Origin: Dromaius novaehollandiae
Taxonomy: Eukaryota; Chordata; Aves; Casuariiformes; Dromaiidae
Direction: 5' to 3'
Assembly (NCBI RefSeq): GCF_036370855.1
Contig: NC_088132.1
Coordinates: forward strand, 67,618,841-67,682,840
Length of the DNA stretch: 64,000 bases
The notes beneath the pieces were generated by a model. It ran no database searches, had not been told where the DNA came from, and was given only the letters and a program-made list of their open reading frames with translations. The position numbers and the translations under genes are program-made. Below, one piece after another: positions 12,601-24,941 of the stretch (the first letter of the stretch is position 1; each line of letters starts with the position of its first letter).

Positions 12601-13970
12601 GGAATATCAGCTAACTAGGTTCGTTAGGAATGACTTTCATATGCTGTTGTTATTTAACACACTAGCGTAGAATGCTCTGGCAAGCGAAAAAAGGGAAGGA
12701 GGAAAAATATGACAGAAATTCTCTCTAGTAGATTGTTTCTCTAGTAGAGTTCTTACAACTGATCCAGAGCAGTATGCATCTTCCATAACAAATCATTTTG
12801 TCAAGGTGAATTTGCTTATGACTTCTACAGAACAAGTTCTTCAAGAAGATGACAATGGATTGAGATATACAAAGTCCTGCAAGTTTATCAACGTGGAAAT
12901 AAAAGTCTGTAATCCCTTTTATCTACAGTCCTCCACTCCATCTTGGCTAGTGAAGAAAAAAAAAAGTGGAATTCAGTTCTCAAATCTTTTGAGAACACAG
13001 TTTTAGCCCTTTTTGTTAAACACAAGGAGTTTATCATATTTATATACATGTTGGTATCAGGTGAACCAACATCTGGCATTGTCTTTCATAAATATAATAC
13101 CTCAGTACTGTTTTCTGAATGCAAAAGTGCAGGTGCTGAACTGACTGTTCTCTAATGAATAATACTGTTTAGTAGCAGAGGTGGTGTTCTGGTGCTATTA
13201 AGGGTTGAAAGTAATTGTTCAGACTAGACAACCTGTTAGCATACAGGCCTCCATGTAGAGCATCATGAGATACTAAGGTGCTACACCCCTGCTCAACACC
13301 AGCAGAGAGAAGAAATTAATGAACACTGAGGAATTTGAGCTTTCTCTCAACTCTGTCCACAAGTACGTGTAAACACAGTGAGGGGACCCAACAGTAATCC
13401 TGATGCCTGTCCCATCTTCCCATAGGAGAAGCTCTGGGAAGGGAAGAAAAATAGACAAAAATGAGGTGCATGTCTTGCGGGAACTGAAGGACCCCTCCAC
13501 CCTTCCATACCATCCAGTGGCAGGAAAGCCCCTTACCTGTATTATGCCAAGAAACAGCACCTTTGCAAACAGAAATAGTCTCTCTTCTAAAATGCCATTC
13601 TCATTCCTTTCAATATATTTACTAAACAATTTTTACTGTATGAAAGTGTGGATAGAAATAAAGGGTGTTCCTCGAGAGACAGATTATAGTACGTTGAGCC
13701 AAGTGGGTGACTGTAGTGCTCCTCTGAACTGAGTCACAGAAGCGACTCCAGCTGCAGGGGATGGTCTTGCGCATTCAAGAGGTCTAATCTAGACTGCTGT
13801 TTCCCACATGTCTTAGGTCCAGTTCTGTTTACTGGGGTAATTAGCTTACACTTTTGATTTTTCACAAGCCCAGTGAATTTTTCAGCTAGTATAACCAGCA
13901 AATAATTTCTGAACATTTGAAAATTTCTTCACCCATTGGTCCAGATTCATCCCACCTAACATATATGACC
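9617..13970. other. Very AT-rich non-coding stretch
   Basis: No gene is supported. A weak L2/MIR-like segment may lie at about 10205-10290 (GAAGTACAGAGATTCCTCAC...AGTCACACAG), but it is too diverged to call. The part at 12390-12490 is especially AT-rich and holds homeodomain/POU-type words (TAATTA, TTATGCATATT), which are expected often by chance at this composition. Confidence 0.45.
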
Positions 13971-14071
13971 TAAGTGGGCCCCCTCACCTCCCCTACGTCC
14001 CTGGGAGGGAGGCAGGCCTTGGGCCGACCCTCCGAAACCCTGTCTGGAAACACCTGTCTCCTCCTGTTGCC

Positions 14072-14077
14072 TATAAA
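14072..14077 (+). promoter_or_regulatory. TATA-like box in a GC-richer patch
   Basis: CCTATAAAGGG is a good TATA-box match. It lies just downstream of a local GC-rich block (13976-14042, with CCCTGGGAGGGAGGCAGG and CCGACCCTCCG) that stands out from its AT-rich surroundings, and a G/C palindrome follows at 14130-14146. A start site would be expected near 14100-14108. It could be a weak core promoter, the remains of a retroviral LTR (AATAAA occurs about 320 bp downstream at 14390), or chance. No coding sequence follows. Confidence 0.25.
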
Positions 14078-14129
14078 GGGAGGATGATGAGGCTCCTAAC
14101 TTGCACAGCTCCTTAAGTGCTTGGATGTA

Positions 14130-14146
14130 GGGGGAATGATTCCCCC
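14130..14146. repeat. G5/C5 palindrome GGGGGAATGATTCCCCC
   Basis: Two 8-bp arms (GGGGGAAT and ATTCCCCC) are separated by one base. The inner part resembles a kappa-B-type half-site pair, with a wider spacer than the usual site. It lies about 55 bp past the TATA-like box. Confidence 0.7.
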
Positions 14147-15920
14147 ATAATGTCAGTATGAACTGATCTGCAGTTCACAGTCTCTACCTCTCATTGTATT
14201 GTATCTCTCTGCTCCAGCTTCATATACCACCTCCTTTCTCTGCTAATCTCTCAACCCAAATATGCTGCTCCTGATCACTTAACCAGCTTCCTCGATAGAC
14301 CTTTCCTTCTCCCATCTGCTGCTGAAACTAATTACCACAGGAAGATAGCCATCAGCCATGCTTCCTCTCACAATCAAGTAATAAAAGGGATACAACTTCA
14401 AAAAGTTTTATTTCAGGCTAATAATTACTAGAAATTAAATGCTTCTAAAATATATTTCTAGCAACTTTGGTCAATATGTTTACCTCCTGTATAGCAAAAC
14501 TTCCAAACATGTTAATATATTTTTATTTGAGGAATGTTGGAAGTAGACTGTCTTCTACTTCATTAAACTCACCAGCTGATTGAAAATGTGGGTGTATTTG
14601 GTATAACTTTTCCCTTTTGTAAAATCTGCAATAAGTAGTGTGTTACACCAATGATGCAATGCGACAAAAAATATTGGACTCGTAGTCTCAAAACACTTCA
14701 AATAAACATTGCTACAGCAGTTCAGATGAAGTAAGATGCCCCTAATACAATTGGAATATCATAATATAGTATGTTTCTGCTTCAAAAGAAATCTGAGATG
14801 TGTGCTTATTCTTATCTAGGATTGAAAGTCTGAAAGCAGAGCCATATCTTCCGTCTAAAAATCATAATACATTCAGGCTGAGTAGAGTTTTACCAGAAAT
14901 AATGTTTGCCTCAGGTCTGATCCTTTCTTGCCTATACTATCAAATCAAGAAAAGCTTTGCTACAGTCAAGTAGCTGTGGTAGATAAAGGTTCACCTATAG
15001 TTTTAAGTGCTAACAATCCCACTATCTACTTGAACAATTCAATTAATGACTGAAAGCCGTGTAAGACTGTGCATTTTAGCCAAGATTTGCATAGCTGATT
15101 CCTAGTAATATTCATATAATAGCCAATTCAGTTGCTATTCTTCAGCTTTTGTAGATAGTCTTTTGGGAAGATGATGATGCTGGCATCTCTGACATCTGCA
15201 CTCCTTCATCCAACTGAAGCTAATTTAAAAATAACATTAACAGCGTTACAGTAGCTGCAGTAAAGATAAATCTCTTGAACTGTATACCAAAGTTAAGTCA
15301 TTTCTTAAATTAACTTGCTTCATTTATTTGTGATTTGTCCATAAGTATGGAGCTCTTCACATTTATTCCAGATCAATTAAAGCCTGAATAATCTCCATAA
15401 GTAACACAAGCTCCAAAGCCAATTTATGAGCACTTTGTTTTAGGCAACCTTGTCAAACAATTCACTAGGAACAAATGAAGAGACTAGGCTTGTCTCTTCC
15501 CCCATTTGCTACTTAAATTTTTCAATATTTATTTTTGGGAACTGAGTTGTGCATGTGGGATTAAATTTGCTTTGTAACAAAGATTCCTGTTTAATATTTG
15601 GCTTTTAGTCGTACAAGTTTTCTTCTTATGTGCGCAGCTTCCTGACAGATAAACTAACTTGGATCTGCAGAAGGAGCAGTAAATTATGATGCTGAAGCTT
15701 CTCTGTGGTGGAGTAAGATCATACATATCAGGGAATCAGATACAATAGAAGATCAGTTCATAAGTTCAACCTGAAGTCTGTTGATCTTTTTGAGTGTTCT
15801 TTGGGCAAGGAAAAATATACTCCCAGGTGGGTTTGGCTGTAGAACATAGAAAGCTATGAATTCAACTATATGGGTTGCCAGATAGAATTTACTTCTGCTT
15901 TTCCCCTGCTAAAATCACAC
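14147..15920. other. Non-coding stretch
   Basis: I see AT-rich unique sequence with no recognisable exon, RNA gene or repeat. ATGATGATG-type short repeats at 15171-15181 are trivial. Confidence 0.5.
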
Positions 15921-16000
15921 CTACTAGGTGGGGATTTTTGAAAGCAAAAATAGGCAGTAGATGCTCAGTTCCATTGAAAATACATGGAAGTCAATTGCTG
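15921..16000. repeat. Relic of palindromic repeat (GGGATTTTTGAAAG...CCATTGAAA type)
   Basis: CTACTAGGTGGGGATTTTTGAAAGC (15921-15945) is followed by GGCAGTAGATGCTCAGTTCCATTGAAAATACATGGAAGTCAATTG. This fits, from memory, the centre of an ancient bird/turtle palindromic repeat in which CTAGGTGGGATTTTCAAAAGC-like sequence leads into CTCCCATTGA / TCAATGGGAG. The centre here is CCATTGAAAATACATGG. Related words occur at 4.9, 21.2, 24.8 and 42.3 kb. Confidence 0.45.
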
Positions 16001-19000
16001 CACTTTTTCTGCATTCAAGTACATCCCTTCTTGTGAATTTGTGCATTTAGCATGTAAAACTACTACAAACAGCTTAGAGAATACTTACGAATAATCTTTT
16101 ACAAGCATTTAGACAAATGTTGATGTCCTTATTCATGCATTGGTGCCTATCTGTACTTGCTGAATAAAAAATATCCCTTCAGCTATTTAAGAAAAACACA
16201 TTTGACCATTTCAGTATTCATAAAATTTGCCTGACATTTTTCTGTTGAGTTTAATGTCTAATTTAGAAAATATAGCTATGATTTTCACATGACACTTTGA
16301 GCAACAGATCTACATATTTGTCATCTGAATGCTACCTGATATTAAGGTAAGAGTTTCTGTCCCCTAAAGGATAGTAATACCTTATGCCTTTGAAATTTGC
16401 TCTGTGAGGATGTTTTTGCTATTTTTGCTGCCCCTGGGCATGCTGGGAAGGAGAACACAGCACAAACCAAAGGGAGGACAAAGGGTTCCTAGAGCCCCAG
16501 CTGGCTGAAAGAACCAGGGTAGCAAGCAAAAATGTCCTTGTAGTTCGGTAGCACTCAAGTGAGGTAGGGTGTAGAAGAGAATAAGTAGCCTTTTGAAATG
16601 TATTCTTTGGTAACAGCAAAGGTTTGGGGATCAATGCAGTTTACTAGAGCCCTCTTACCAACAGGTTCAGATAGGCATGAACCTGAGACCCCTCTGTGAT
16701 GGAGCCCATGGCAGAGGAGAGCCAAGAAGCTCTGTCTGCCTCCGCCACAGAAAGCTGCATCACTGGGGCAATTGCACTTGTGCTCCTTTACCTAAGGTGA
16801 CTGGCAATCTAAAGCAGACCTCAAAACTCACTTTTGATCAGCAGAACGCTGGACTTCGCTCTAAAAAAATGTATTTTTTAAAGTTCCACAATGACTTGTG
16901 CATATCAGTGACTATCACTTGGGCCCCTTTCCACACAAGATCAGTTGGCTAAAGCAGCTCAGTGCTCTGCACGTAAGTCTGGATAGGCAAGCCTATGAAT
17001 CAGTTGAGTTCTTGGAGGTAGGATACTTCTGCTTCTGCAGCCAACAGTGCAACAGAGTTTGTGAGTTCATTACTTCAGAAGTATTGACAGTTACATGAAT
17101 ACTGATCATGTGGTAATACCCTGAATCTGAAGAACAAGTGTCCCCTTCGTCAAGTTAATGGAAAGAATATAGCACATAGGAAAGGAGTCAGGGATGCACC
17201 ACAATGAACTGTGAAAAGCAAAAACATGGACCATGAAGAAAGTGTTTCGAGGATGCTGTAATAACACATTTGGTTGGACACTAACTGGCCTGTGCTCTGC
17301 CTGGCTCTTAGCTATACACAGGCACTAAGTTGTATACTGCTTTGAAGCTTCCTGCTTGGGCTGAAAAGGCCTGCAAGAGGCATAGCGACCGAACCAAACT
17401 GGAACAGTATCAAGTGGCACTGAGAAATGTGTAACACATTCTGTATAAACAACTCCCTGCCCACCAGTCTTGACACCCAAGAGCATATGGATGATGGATC
17501 ACTTCCCAAAACCAGATCAGAAATAGAAATCTGCCACTTGTTTCCCATTACCTGAAGAGTAACTGGCTCTTCCCATGTTCCCAAGAAGCACCTACAACAG
17601 GAGGGGATAAACAAAAATAAGAAATTTTTTTATTATATCTGAAACCAGAAAAATGATCACCAGCTGGTATTTTGGTTTATCTCAGATTCTTATTGCTGTG
17701 ATGTCTTTGCAAATCTGCAATTCATAAAGGCTCTGGCAGCTTTGAATGATTACTGAAAAAAATGTTTTCAGGAATATTTATTCTGAGAATACTTTATTCT
17801 AAGAGATACAATAAAGCTACCTAATTTACTGAAAGCTATGTTACTGAAGATAACATGCAAAGTGTATATAGCTGACCAAATTTAGCTCTGCTAAAGAAAC
17901 TGGAGATATTGATTTGCATTAGTCACTGTAAACTGGAATATAAAGCCATTATTAGATCAAAAAGTTAATACCTTTAATGCTAGATGAAGTAAAATCCACT
18001 GTAGTATAGTCTTTTTTTAAAAAAAATCAACCCTAGTATGGACTATGTGATAGATGTAACACACATTAAATCCAGTTACTGCCAACACTCTAGAAAGACT
18101 GTAAATTGTTTGGAATATGATGATAGCTGCATGCTGCCAAGAAGAAGTAAATTTACAAACTAAAAGATTCAGGTTGTTCAATCAGGAGAAGTCTGGAAGA
18201 AAAGTAGAAGCTGGTAATAAAAGAATCATCTGAAGACTGGACGATGTAGTAAAATAAGATCTTTCCAGACTTGTAGATGTAATATATCCAGTTCCAGTGG
18301 GGGTGCTTTTCACGCCCCACCTGAAAAATCAAACATGAAAATTAAGAGATTTTTCAGTTTATAACTACACATTGTAAAAAAACCTTCAGAACAGCACAAT
18401 GTACACCCATATACTTGGAAACAAATGTGAGATGTTTCTGTGATTAGATAATATTCTTAGGGTGATCAAGTATGGCCACTAGAGTCTCTATATCATGAAC
18501 AGAGTAACTGGTCATTTAAAATTATTTTACGCAGTAAATACATGGAAACCATTAAATGTGCGTATTTCATGACGTTCATTGAAGTGAAGGCATATTTTAA
18601 GACCATAGATACTTGGCAATAAATTGCCTGTATGACCAAATCTTTCTCTTTATGTTGACTAAGAATCCTGAATTATGGCTATGATAAGACAACATTCATC
18701 CTATGTATCTTATTAAAAGAAATCAGGCCAAATAGTATGCTGATTTATAACCTGAGAAATCCCCCTGGAAGTTGACTTCATTATACGGGCTATAAACCAG
18801 CACAGAACTTGTCTTATTTTATTTAATTCAAGATATTCGTTTAATAAACCCAAGGAAATGCTTTAATTGACACTGATGTGGCCTCAGCAACCACAGTCAG
18901 AGATGAGATCAGAACTGAACTTTCTAATTAGAAAACATTGAAAAGAAGTTAAAAAAAAAAAACTACACCATTACAGAGTATCTTCCTTTCTGTATTAGAA

Positions 19001-19287
19001 GGAAGAAAACTGAGCTGAATGAATATACCTAGTTCATACTAACATCATTTTCATTATATGAAGAACACACAGAACAGCATCATTGTGCTGTAAAACTAAG
19101 CTAAATACCGTTTAATTAACATACTGAATATTTGACATCACTGAAAAAAAATCTGACATAACTAAGAATTTGTTTTTTCAGTCCTTTTCTGGTTATATTG
19201 TTCAAGTGCAAATTATTATCTTATGTTAAATATCTTAAAGTAGGCCTACTATTTTCTGTGCCTTCTTCTTGCAATGAAAAGATTAAA
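16001..19287. other. Non-coding stretch
   Basis: No gene is supported. Open frames near 16419-16634 and 17312-17614 on the minus strand have no recognisable domain and no convincing splice context. A 12-A run lies at 18951-18962. Confidence 0.5.
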
Positions 19288-19690
19288 TTCACAGAATCAC
19301 AGAATCTCAGAATCACAGAATCATTGAGGCTGGAAGGGACCTCTTGTGATCATCTAGCCCCAACCTATTGCTCAAAGCAGGTCACCTACAGCAGGTTGCC
19401 CAGGACTGTGTCTAGTTGAGTTTTGAATATCTCCAAGGACTGAGAATTCACAACCTCTGAGCAACCTATTCCAGCGTTCAACCACCCTCCACAGTGAAAA
19501 TTTTCTTCTTATCTTTATATACAATTTTCTGTGTTTCAATTTGTGCCTCTTGTTCTGTCACTGGGCACCACTGAGAAGGGTCTGGCTCAGTCTTCTTTAC
19601 TCCTCCAATCAGATATTTGTACACATTGATAAGATCTCCCCTGAGCCTTCTCTTCTCCAGGCTAAACAATTGCAGCTCTCTCAGCCACTT
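19288..19690 (-). mobile_element. CR1 LINE, 5'-truncated 3' end, well preserved
   Basis: This is a classic avian CR1 tail in reverse orientation, about 400 bp. Reading the plus strand, it starts with CACAGAATCACAGAATCTCAGAATCACAGAATCA, the reverse complement of the terminal ATTCTGTG repeat. Then come GGCTGGAAGGGACCTCTTGTGATCATCTAGCCCCAACC, GCTCAAAGCAGG, CAGGTTGCCCAGG, TTGAATATCTCCAAGGA and CAACCACCCTCCACAGTGAAAA. It ends in GATCTCCCCTGAGCCTTCTCTTCTCCAGGCTAAACAA. On the minus strand the last block encodes the CR1 ORF2 carboxyl end ([16 protein letters not shown]). Severe 5' truncation is normal for CR1. The close fit to the avian consensus implies a fairly recent insertion. No clear target-site duplication is seen, as is common for this family. 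Confidence 0.93.
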
Positions 19691-21175
19691 ACTATAAAAT
19701 TAATATAAAATTATTTATAAAAAGCTCTTTTTATAAAACTATGTAGGATGATTACATAAGTAAACCATCAAACAATAAAAAAGATCAGAAAGCTCAAAAC
19801 AAGCGTGATTTTTGCAAAAGTAATTTTTATTATTATAGTCTTTCATTTTTTATCTTAGGATACTGAAAACTTGATTTTAAGATTTTGTTCCATCTGTAGT
19901 TTCAAAAACACATTAAACCAAGAACTTCAGTTATTCCACAATCTGTTTACATGATTTTTCAATATAGGGAGGCTTTAAATGAGGAGTAAACTTTCCATAA
20001 TGGAAAGCTGTGATTAGAATTTTGACTGGATAGATCCTGTTGAGCTGAAATCAGGAACTAAACTTGCAAATTAAGGATCAATGGTCAATATGTCAAAAGT
20101 TTTAGGTTCTCTAAAGATACAGATATCACCTGCCCACCTGGTAGGATTTTCAAAATTAGATTCTCTGTCTCTCTCAAACCAATGCAAGCTGACCTGATAT
20201 TTTTCAAAAGAGCATACTGCCTTTGCCAGCCTTCAAATTTTAATATCAAGTCTTCATCTCTGTTCTCGCTTCATTGCATGAATCAAAAGAAATGCAAGTA
20301 AGAGAAAAAATTGGTTAAACATTTTTGAGGAAAAAATAACAAAACTTTTCAAGTCAGTAGTTCAAATGTGAAATAAAATCTTTGAAAGAAAGGAGAAGCT
20401 GTTTGTAATTATGAGAAGTTAGCTATAAAATAAAGTATTAAAAACACATACTTCAGTCCCTGACTGACCAGGCTCTTGTGCTCAAGCTTGCCTTTTGCCT
20501 AATCTTCTGATTGCACTCACACCAATATTTGCAATATCCTCTGCCACACAGGAAGACATTATCACATCTTGCAGAGGAAACACAGAACCTTTGCACACAA
20601 ATTTTGGCAGATTAAAATATTTCTCAGTTCATCTTTCGGTTTTGATTACAGCCCTTAAAATTTGCCTCCAGCTTTCTGGGTACCATTTTTGTTCTGGTAA
20701 TTGATTGCAGACTCAAAACCAAACAAAACCTGGTTTTGCACTTTTAGCACTTTGGCTCCAGTCCTACAAACATCTCTGTGCAGGTGGACCCACCGTGTTG
20801 AAATCACCAACTGGCTATAGTGTTATTTTAATCCTTTGTCTCTAATTTTTTTCTTTTTTTACCTATGTACAGTCTGTATTCCCAGAGACATGGTCATCTC
20901 TGGGGAAGATGGTGACAGAGATTCAGCTGAGGCTATCCCAGGAGGTACAGAAAAGTTTACGGGTAAAATTTTCCAGATTACCCAAAAATAAGATTTTGCA
21001 GAATGTGCCTGATGAGTTGAGAGCTGTTTAGCCCAGCACTTAGTACAGCTTGTCTAGCAGCCCCAAGTCATGCTGAAAAGAAGGAGGACTTGAGCTACAG
21101 CAAACATGGATTTTAATTATAATTAGCAGCCAAAGACTGCCACTACCTTCTCCGTAATCCTAGGTCCTGTCTGAG
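19691..21175. other. Non-coding stretch
   Basis: An AT-rich block with TTATAAAA-type words flanks the CR1 copy at 19690-19760. The rest shows no recognisable gene or RNA. GGATTTTCAAAATTAGATTCTC at about 20144-20165 may be another crumb of the palindromic repeat family but is too short to call. Confidence 0.5.
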
Positions 21176-21250
21176 TCTTTAAATATGCGAGTACCTTTGG
21201 AAATCCAATCCTAGGTGCCTTCCAAGAGTCTGTTTTAGACTCCTAAATTG
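21176..21250. repeat. Relic of palindromic repeat (TACCTTTGGAAATC...CCTAGGTGCC type)
   Basis: TTTAAATATGCGAGTACCTTTGGAAATCCAATCCTAGGTGCCTTCCAAGAG...TTAGACTCCTAAATTG matches, from memory, the arm TTAAGTGCCTAAATACCTTTGAAAATCTGGCCCTAGGTGCC of an ancient bird/turtle palindromic repeat. It shares CCTAGGTGCC-type words with the 4.9 kb fragment. Confidence 0.45.
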
Positions 21251-24200
21251 TTTAAATATTTTTTTAACCTTAGTAAACCTTCAGTCAAGCACCACTTTGG
21301 ATATTTATGGTCCCTAAACTTTTATTTTGCACCAGCCAGGAAAAGAGTTTGTATTTGTGAACATGGTGACTAAACAAGAAGACTAAAAAATTGAAACATA
21401 TTGATGCTCTGATTTAATTTAAGAAGATCTAAAGTTATTTTAGGAATTGCGTCTTGCTGGTTTATCTGTTAGAGGAAATATCCTGCTAGCAGAGGTAATG
21501 TAAATCAAACAGCATCTGAGAAAAAGGTGTACACAGCACTGAAATCATCCCTCTAATCCCTGGATATTTCAGTCACTCTTGAAAGCAATGTCTTCTCACA
21601 GTGGGATGAACGGAGGAACAACAAATATGTCACTGTTTTGCAGGGATTAAAGCAGCTGGACACTTCATGGGTTGTGGTCCTTCATGGCTTCTGTCCTGTG
21701 GACACACAATTAGAAAGCTACAGAGAATGAGGAGCAAGAGTTCATTGGGCAAGAGAGAGAGGAGCTAAATAGCCGTGTGTTTTCCCCTACCCGAGCACCC
21801 TCATACATAAAGATGCAGTCATTCCTTTATTCAAATTTCAGTCAGCAGCAATGAACAGGCCAAGGATGGAGAAGGAGGGTCTGCAACCTCTGCCCACCTG
21901 CTCCACACTGCAGTGCTGCAGACACTGTGGGTTCAGAAGTGTTCCCCTCTGTATTTGGGAAGGAGAGTACCTGCTTTGACCTTATGCAGAGACATCACTT
22001 TTAGCCAGCGCTACCCACAGCTGCAATGTCTTTAAGACTTCGCTCTTGTCTTCATTTAAGGCTATGACTACTTGTAGAACAATTAAACACAGAAGATCAG
22101 CTCATCCCTGTTAGTCTGCCATAGAGTCTCCAGTTTGTTGGCTGAAGTAACTAAAGTCTTACATACAGTAAACAGTATAAACAGTGCAATAACTTCTGAA
22201 TGTGTCATCCGATCAATTCGCAGATTTCCGAGAATGTTTTGGCCACCTAACAATCCAGGGAATGAAGGACAGAGGACTGTTTCTGCCACCCAGCTAGTAT
22301 AGCCACTGTTTCTGTAGAGACCAAACAGCTAATGGATGACATTCATTAATGCCATTCAGCATAACAATGTCCCTACTTGACTTCCTCTTGACTTCCTTCC
22401 TTATTCACCTCCTTGATAAATAATAATGAAGAAAACAGGCTGAGGAGATGTGGAGGCATCATGTGCATGGGCCAGGGGAAGATGAGGGTCCCAACCCCAG
22501 GGAGAGAGGGAGACGCATTGGGAGGGCAGCACGGGCAGAGGTGCTGGTGGCCTGGAAGGAGCTCCTGATGTGAGTAACCAGCTCCGTCAACAGGGAATTC
22601 CCAGGTATGAGATCCCTAACTGGGGCTTATAGATCGACTCAGCAGACGTGTTCACAATGCCCAACAGAATAGTCACTCATTAAGCTTACATAGTTTGGGA
22701 ATGGTATCCAGAAATTAAATGTGAATTTATTATCTGGTTTTTTATTCAGTTTACATATATCCCTCTAGAGATACAGGAATATGTACAGGCAATTAATGAG
22801 ACATTTATTTATTTGAATGGAAAAATGTATCTCTCTCTGGGGAATATGTGATATATTTTTCATCACTAAAAATATTAACTTTAATCTAGCAATGGGTTTG
22901 TGTTCCAATTTTCTTTGACTTGTGGAACTGAGTCAGCACAAGCCATTGTGGGTGCTTTAAAATCAGAGATTGCTTATTCCATGATTTCGTTATCATCAAG
23001 CAGATTTAAAAATCCCCAACATATACTTTGAAAGCCCCAACAGCTTTTTGGAACTATTTATAATCCATTGAGAATACACTTTAGTTTGCCAGAGGTATCA
23101 AACGGGGATAACTGAGCAGGGTGGAGAAGAAATATTTCTGAAGGAAAAGTTAAATAATTTGTGTTTCAGATCATGAAGGGAAACCATTGTCTGATTGTCC
23201 ATTTTCTGATTACTGAAGCAATACAAAATAAAGTCTGATTAACCTATTTTGTGTTGTGCTACTATAAAGACAAGTAACTACACTAAAGAAACCCTCAGTA
23301 ATCACATGAATGTTTGCCCAAGAGAATACTCTCATTCTTTCTTTTAAAATAATCTTTGATAAACCTCCTGATTTAAAATATAAATATCAAAAGGACAATT
23401 AGACTAACATATTTTAATGGTTTTGTATTTCCATTTATTTGGGGGGCTTAAATGCTGGGAAATAATTGTTTGCTTTTTCAAACACAAATTTGAAAATGAT
23501 ACACAGAAAAAGAAGGGTCCTTCCTTCTTGTTGTTTTTGTCAAATAAGAAAATGCACATGCATTTACAGTGGTCTATCCCTAAGAGTTCATATTTTCAGC
23601 CCAAATACTTTCAGCCCTCAACTCTTGAACACGAGCCAAATTGCAGATATCATTTGGTCACAATCCCAAATCTATTCATAACAGTAGAAATTTTTTATAA
23701 TGAGGAAAGCAACACAATTAAGTCTAAGTAATTCTTCTCTGAAGTATGAAAATTTTAAATTAAATTCTAATGCATTAGGAAAAAAATGTAGGCCCAATAT
23801 AAACATCAGTCCTTACTAGCTTAAATGCTAGTGTTAGATGTGGGAAGAGCACAGTCTGTATGAGGTTATTACCAAGTCAGGCTTAAAATGTCTTTGGATC
23901 AGGGTGTCATCTTTGTTACTTCTGTTTGGATCAAGACATAACTCCTGGGATAACTCCGTTTATTTCACTGATAATAGACATTACAGAAAGCTTCAATAGG
24001 ACTCTTCCCATCAATAATCATATGACTCGGTAGTTTACAACATTTTGGAGATAAAGCTCAGCTGATTACAGATTGCTTTCTAAGTGAAGAGATGCAATTA
24101 CAACACCTAGTTGACCTTGTCTGTTTGGGAATCCTGTGATAGGCTTTTAAGTACACAGTTTCAGAGGGGTGGAAGAATTAAAGGACTCAGACAAAGCAAT

Positions 24201-24767
24201 TGTGTGGATCATGATGAATGCACTAGTGGAATGACTTTGAAACTGTAAACTCTTGAACTGAGCCTAGAAATTCTTTTAACTGTGGTTTATATAAACATTT
24301 CACATCCTGCTCCATTGCAAACCTGTGCCCCTACTAGGCTAAGATAAGATTAACTTATAGTGCTTGGAAGTATGCAGAAATTGTTTAACATATAACCTTA
24401 TAGCATGTTTTTACTCCTTTTTAGCAGAACATTTACATTTTATCTGAAGAAAAAGTAATATCCTGTTGTAACAACATTAAAGGCTTGTTGGAAACTTTAA
24501 TAAAGCAAATATAATACTGGCAAAGGTTTATACTAAAATATGGCATTTAATTGGCTCAGCCTCATGATAGCAGCAACAAAGCTATTGTTATGTTCTTGAC
24601 CACCATTTATATGTGCTGTTATATTAATTACTGCCCTCCAGCTTGCCGCCCTTCCACTGAGGCAAGAAAATCATCTGCTTAGAAAGGAAGAGGTGATAGG
24701 AGGCAGGAGTGGGAAGGCCAGGATTTAATGGTTTTCTGGTTAAGACCTGAGACTGAAAGGCGGGTTA
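21251..24767. other. Non-coding stretch with one exon-like G-rich segment
   Basis: No confirmed gene. The segment 22439-22569 is G-rich, is open in one frame, and ends at a good splice-donor match (see findings). The surroundings (22680-22900) are very AT-rich. From 23000 to 24760 I see nothing distinct. Confidence 0.45.
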
Positions 24768-24941
24768 TCTGGGCCAAGATTTTCAAAAGTAGGTTCCAGA
24801 TTCAGACATCTTAAATCCATCCAAGCCCTTCTGCCTAGTATTTCCTGTTGACTGGCTCTAGGCCACAGGAGGTGCCCTGCCAATAGAAAACACCAGGCAC
24901 AGAGACTTGGGTGGAATTTAGGATGTGTGAATCTGAGCCAA
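24768..24941. repeat. Relic of palindromic repeat with facing arms
   Basis: The left arm TCTGGGCCAAGATTTTCAAAAGTAGGTTCC (24768-24797) continues into GATTCAGACATCTTAAATCCATCC. The right end GGAATTTAGGATGTGTGAATCTGAGCC (24913-24939) reads, in reverse complement, GGCTCAGATTCACACATCCTAAATTCC, which is recognisably a diverged opposite arm. This matches an ancient bird/turtle palindromic repeat with GGCCAGATTTTCAAAAGTGCCTAA-like ends. The centre is replaced or decayed. Confidence 0.5.
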
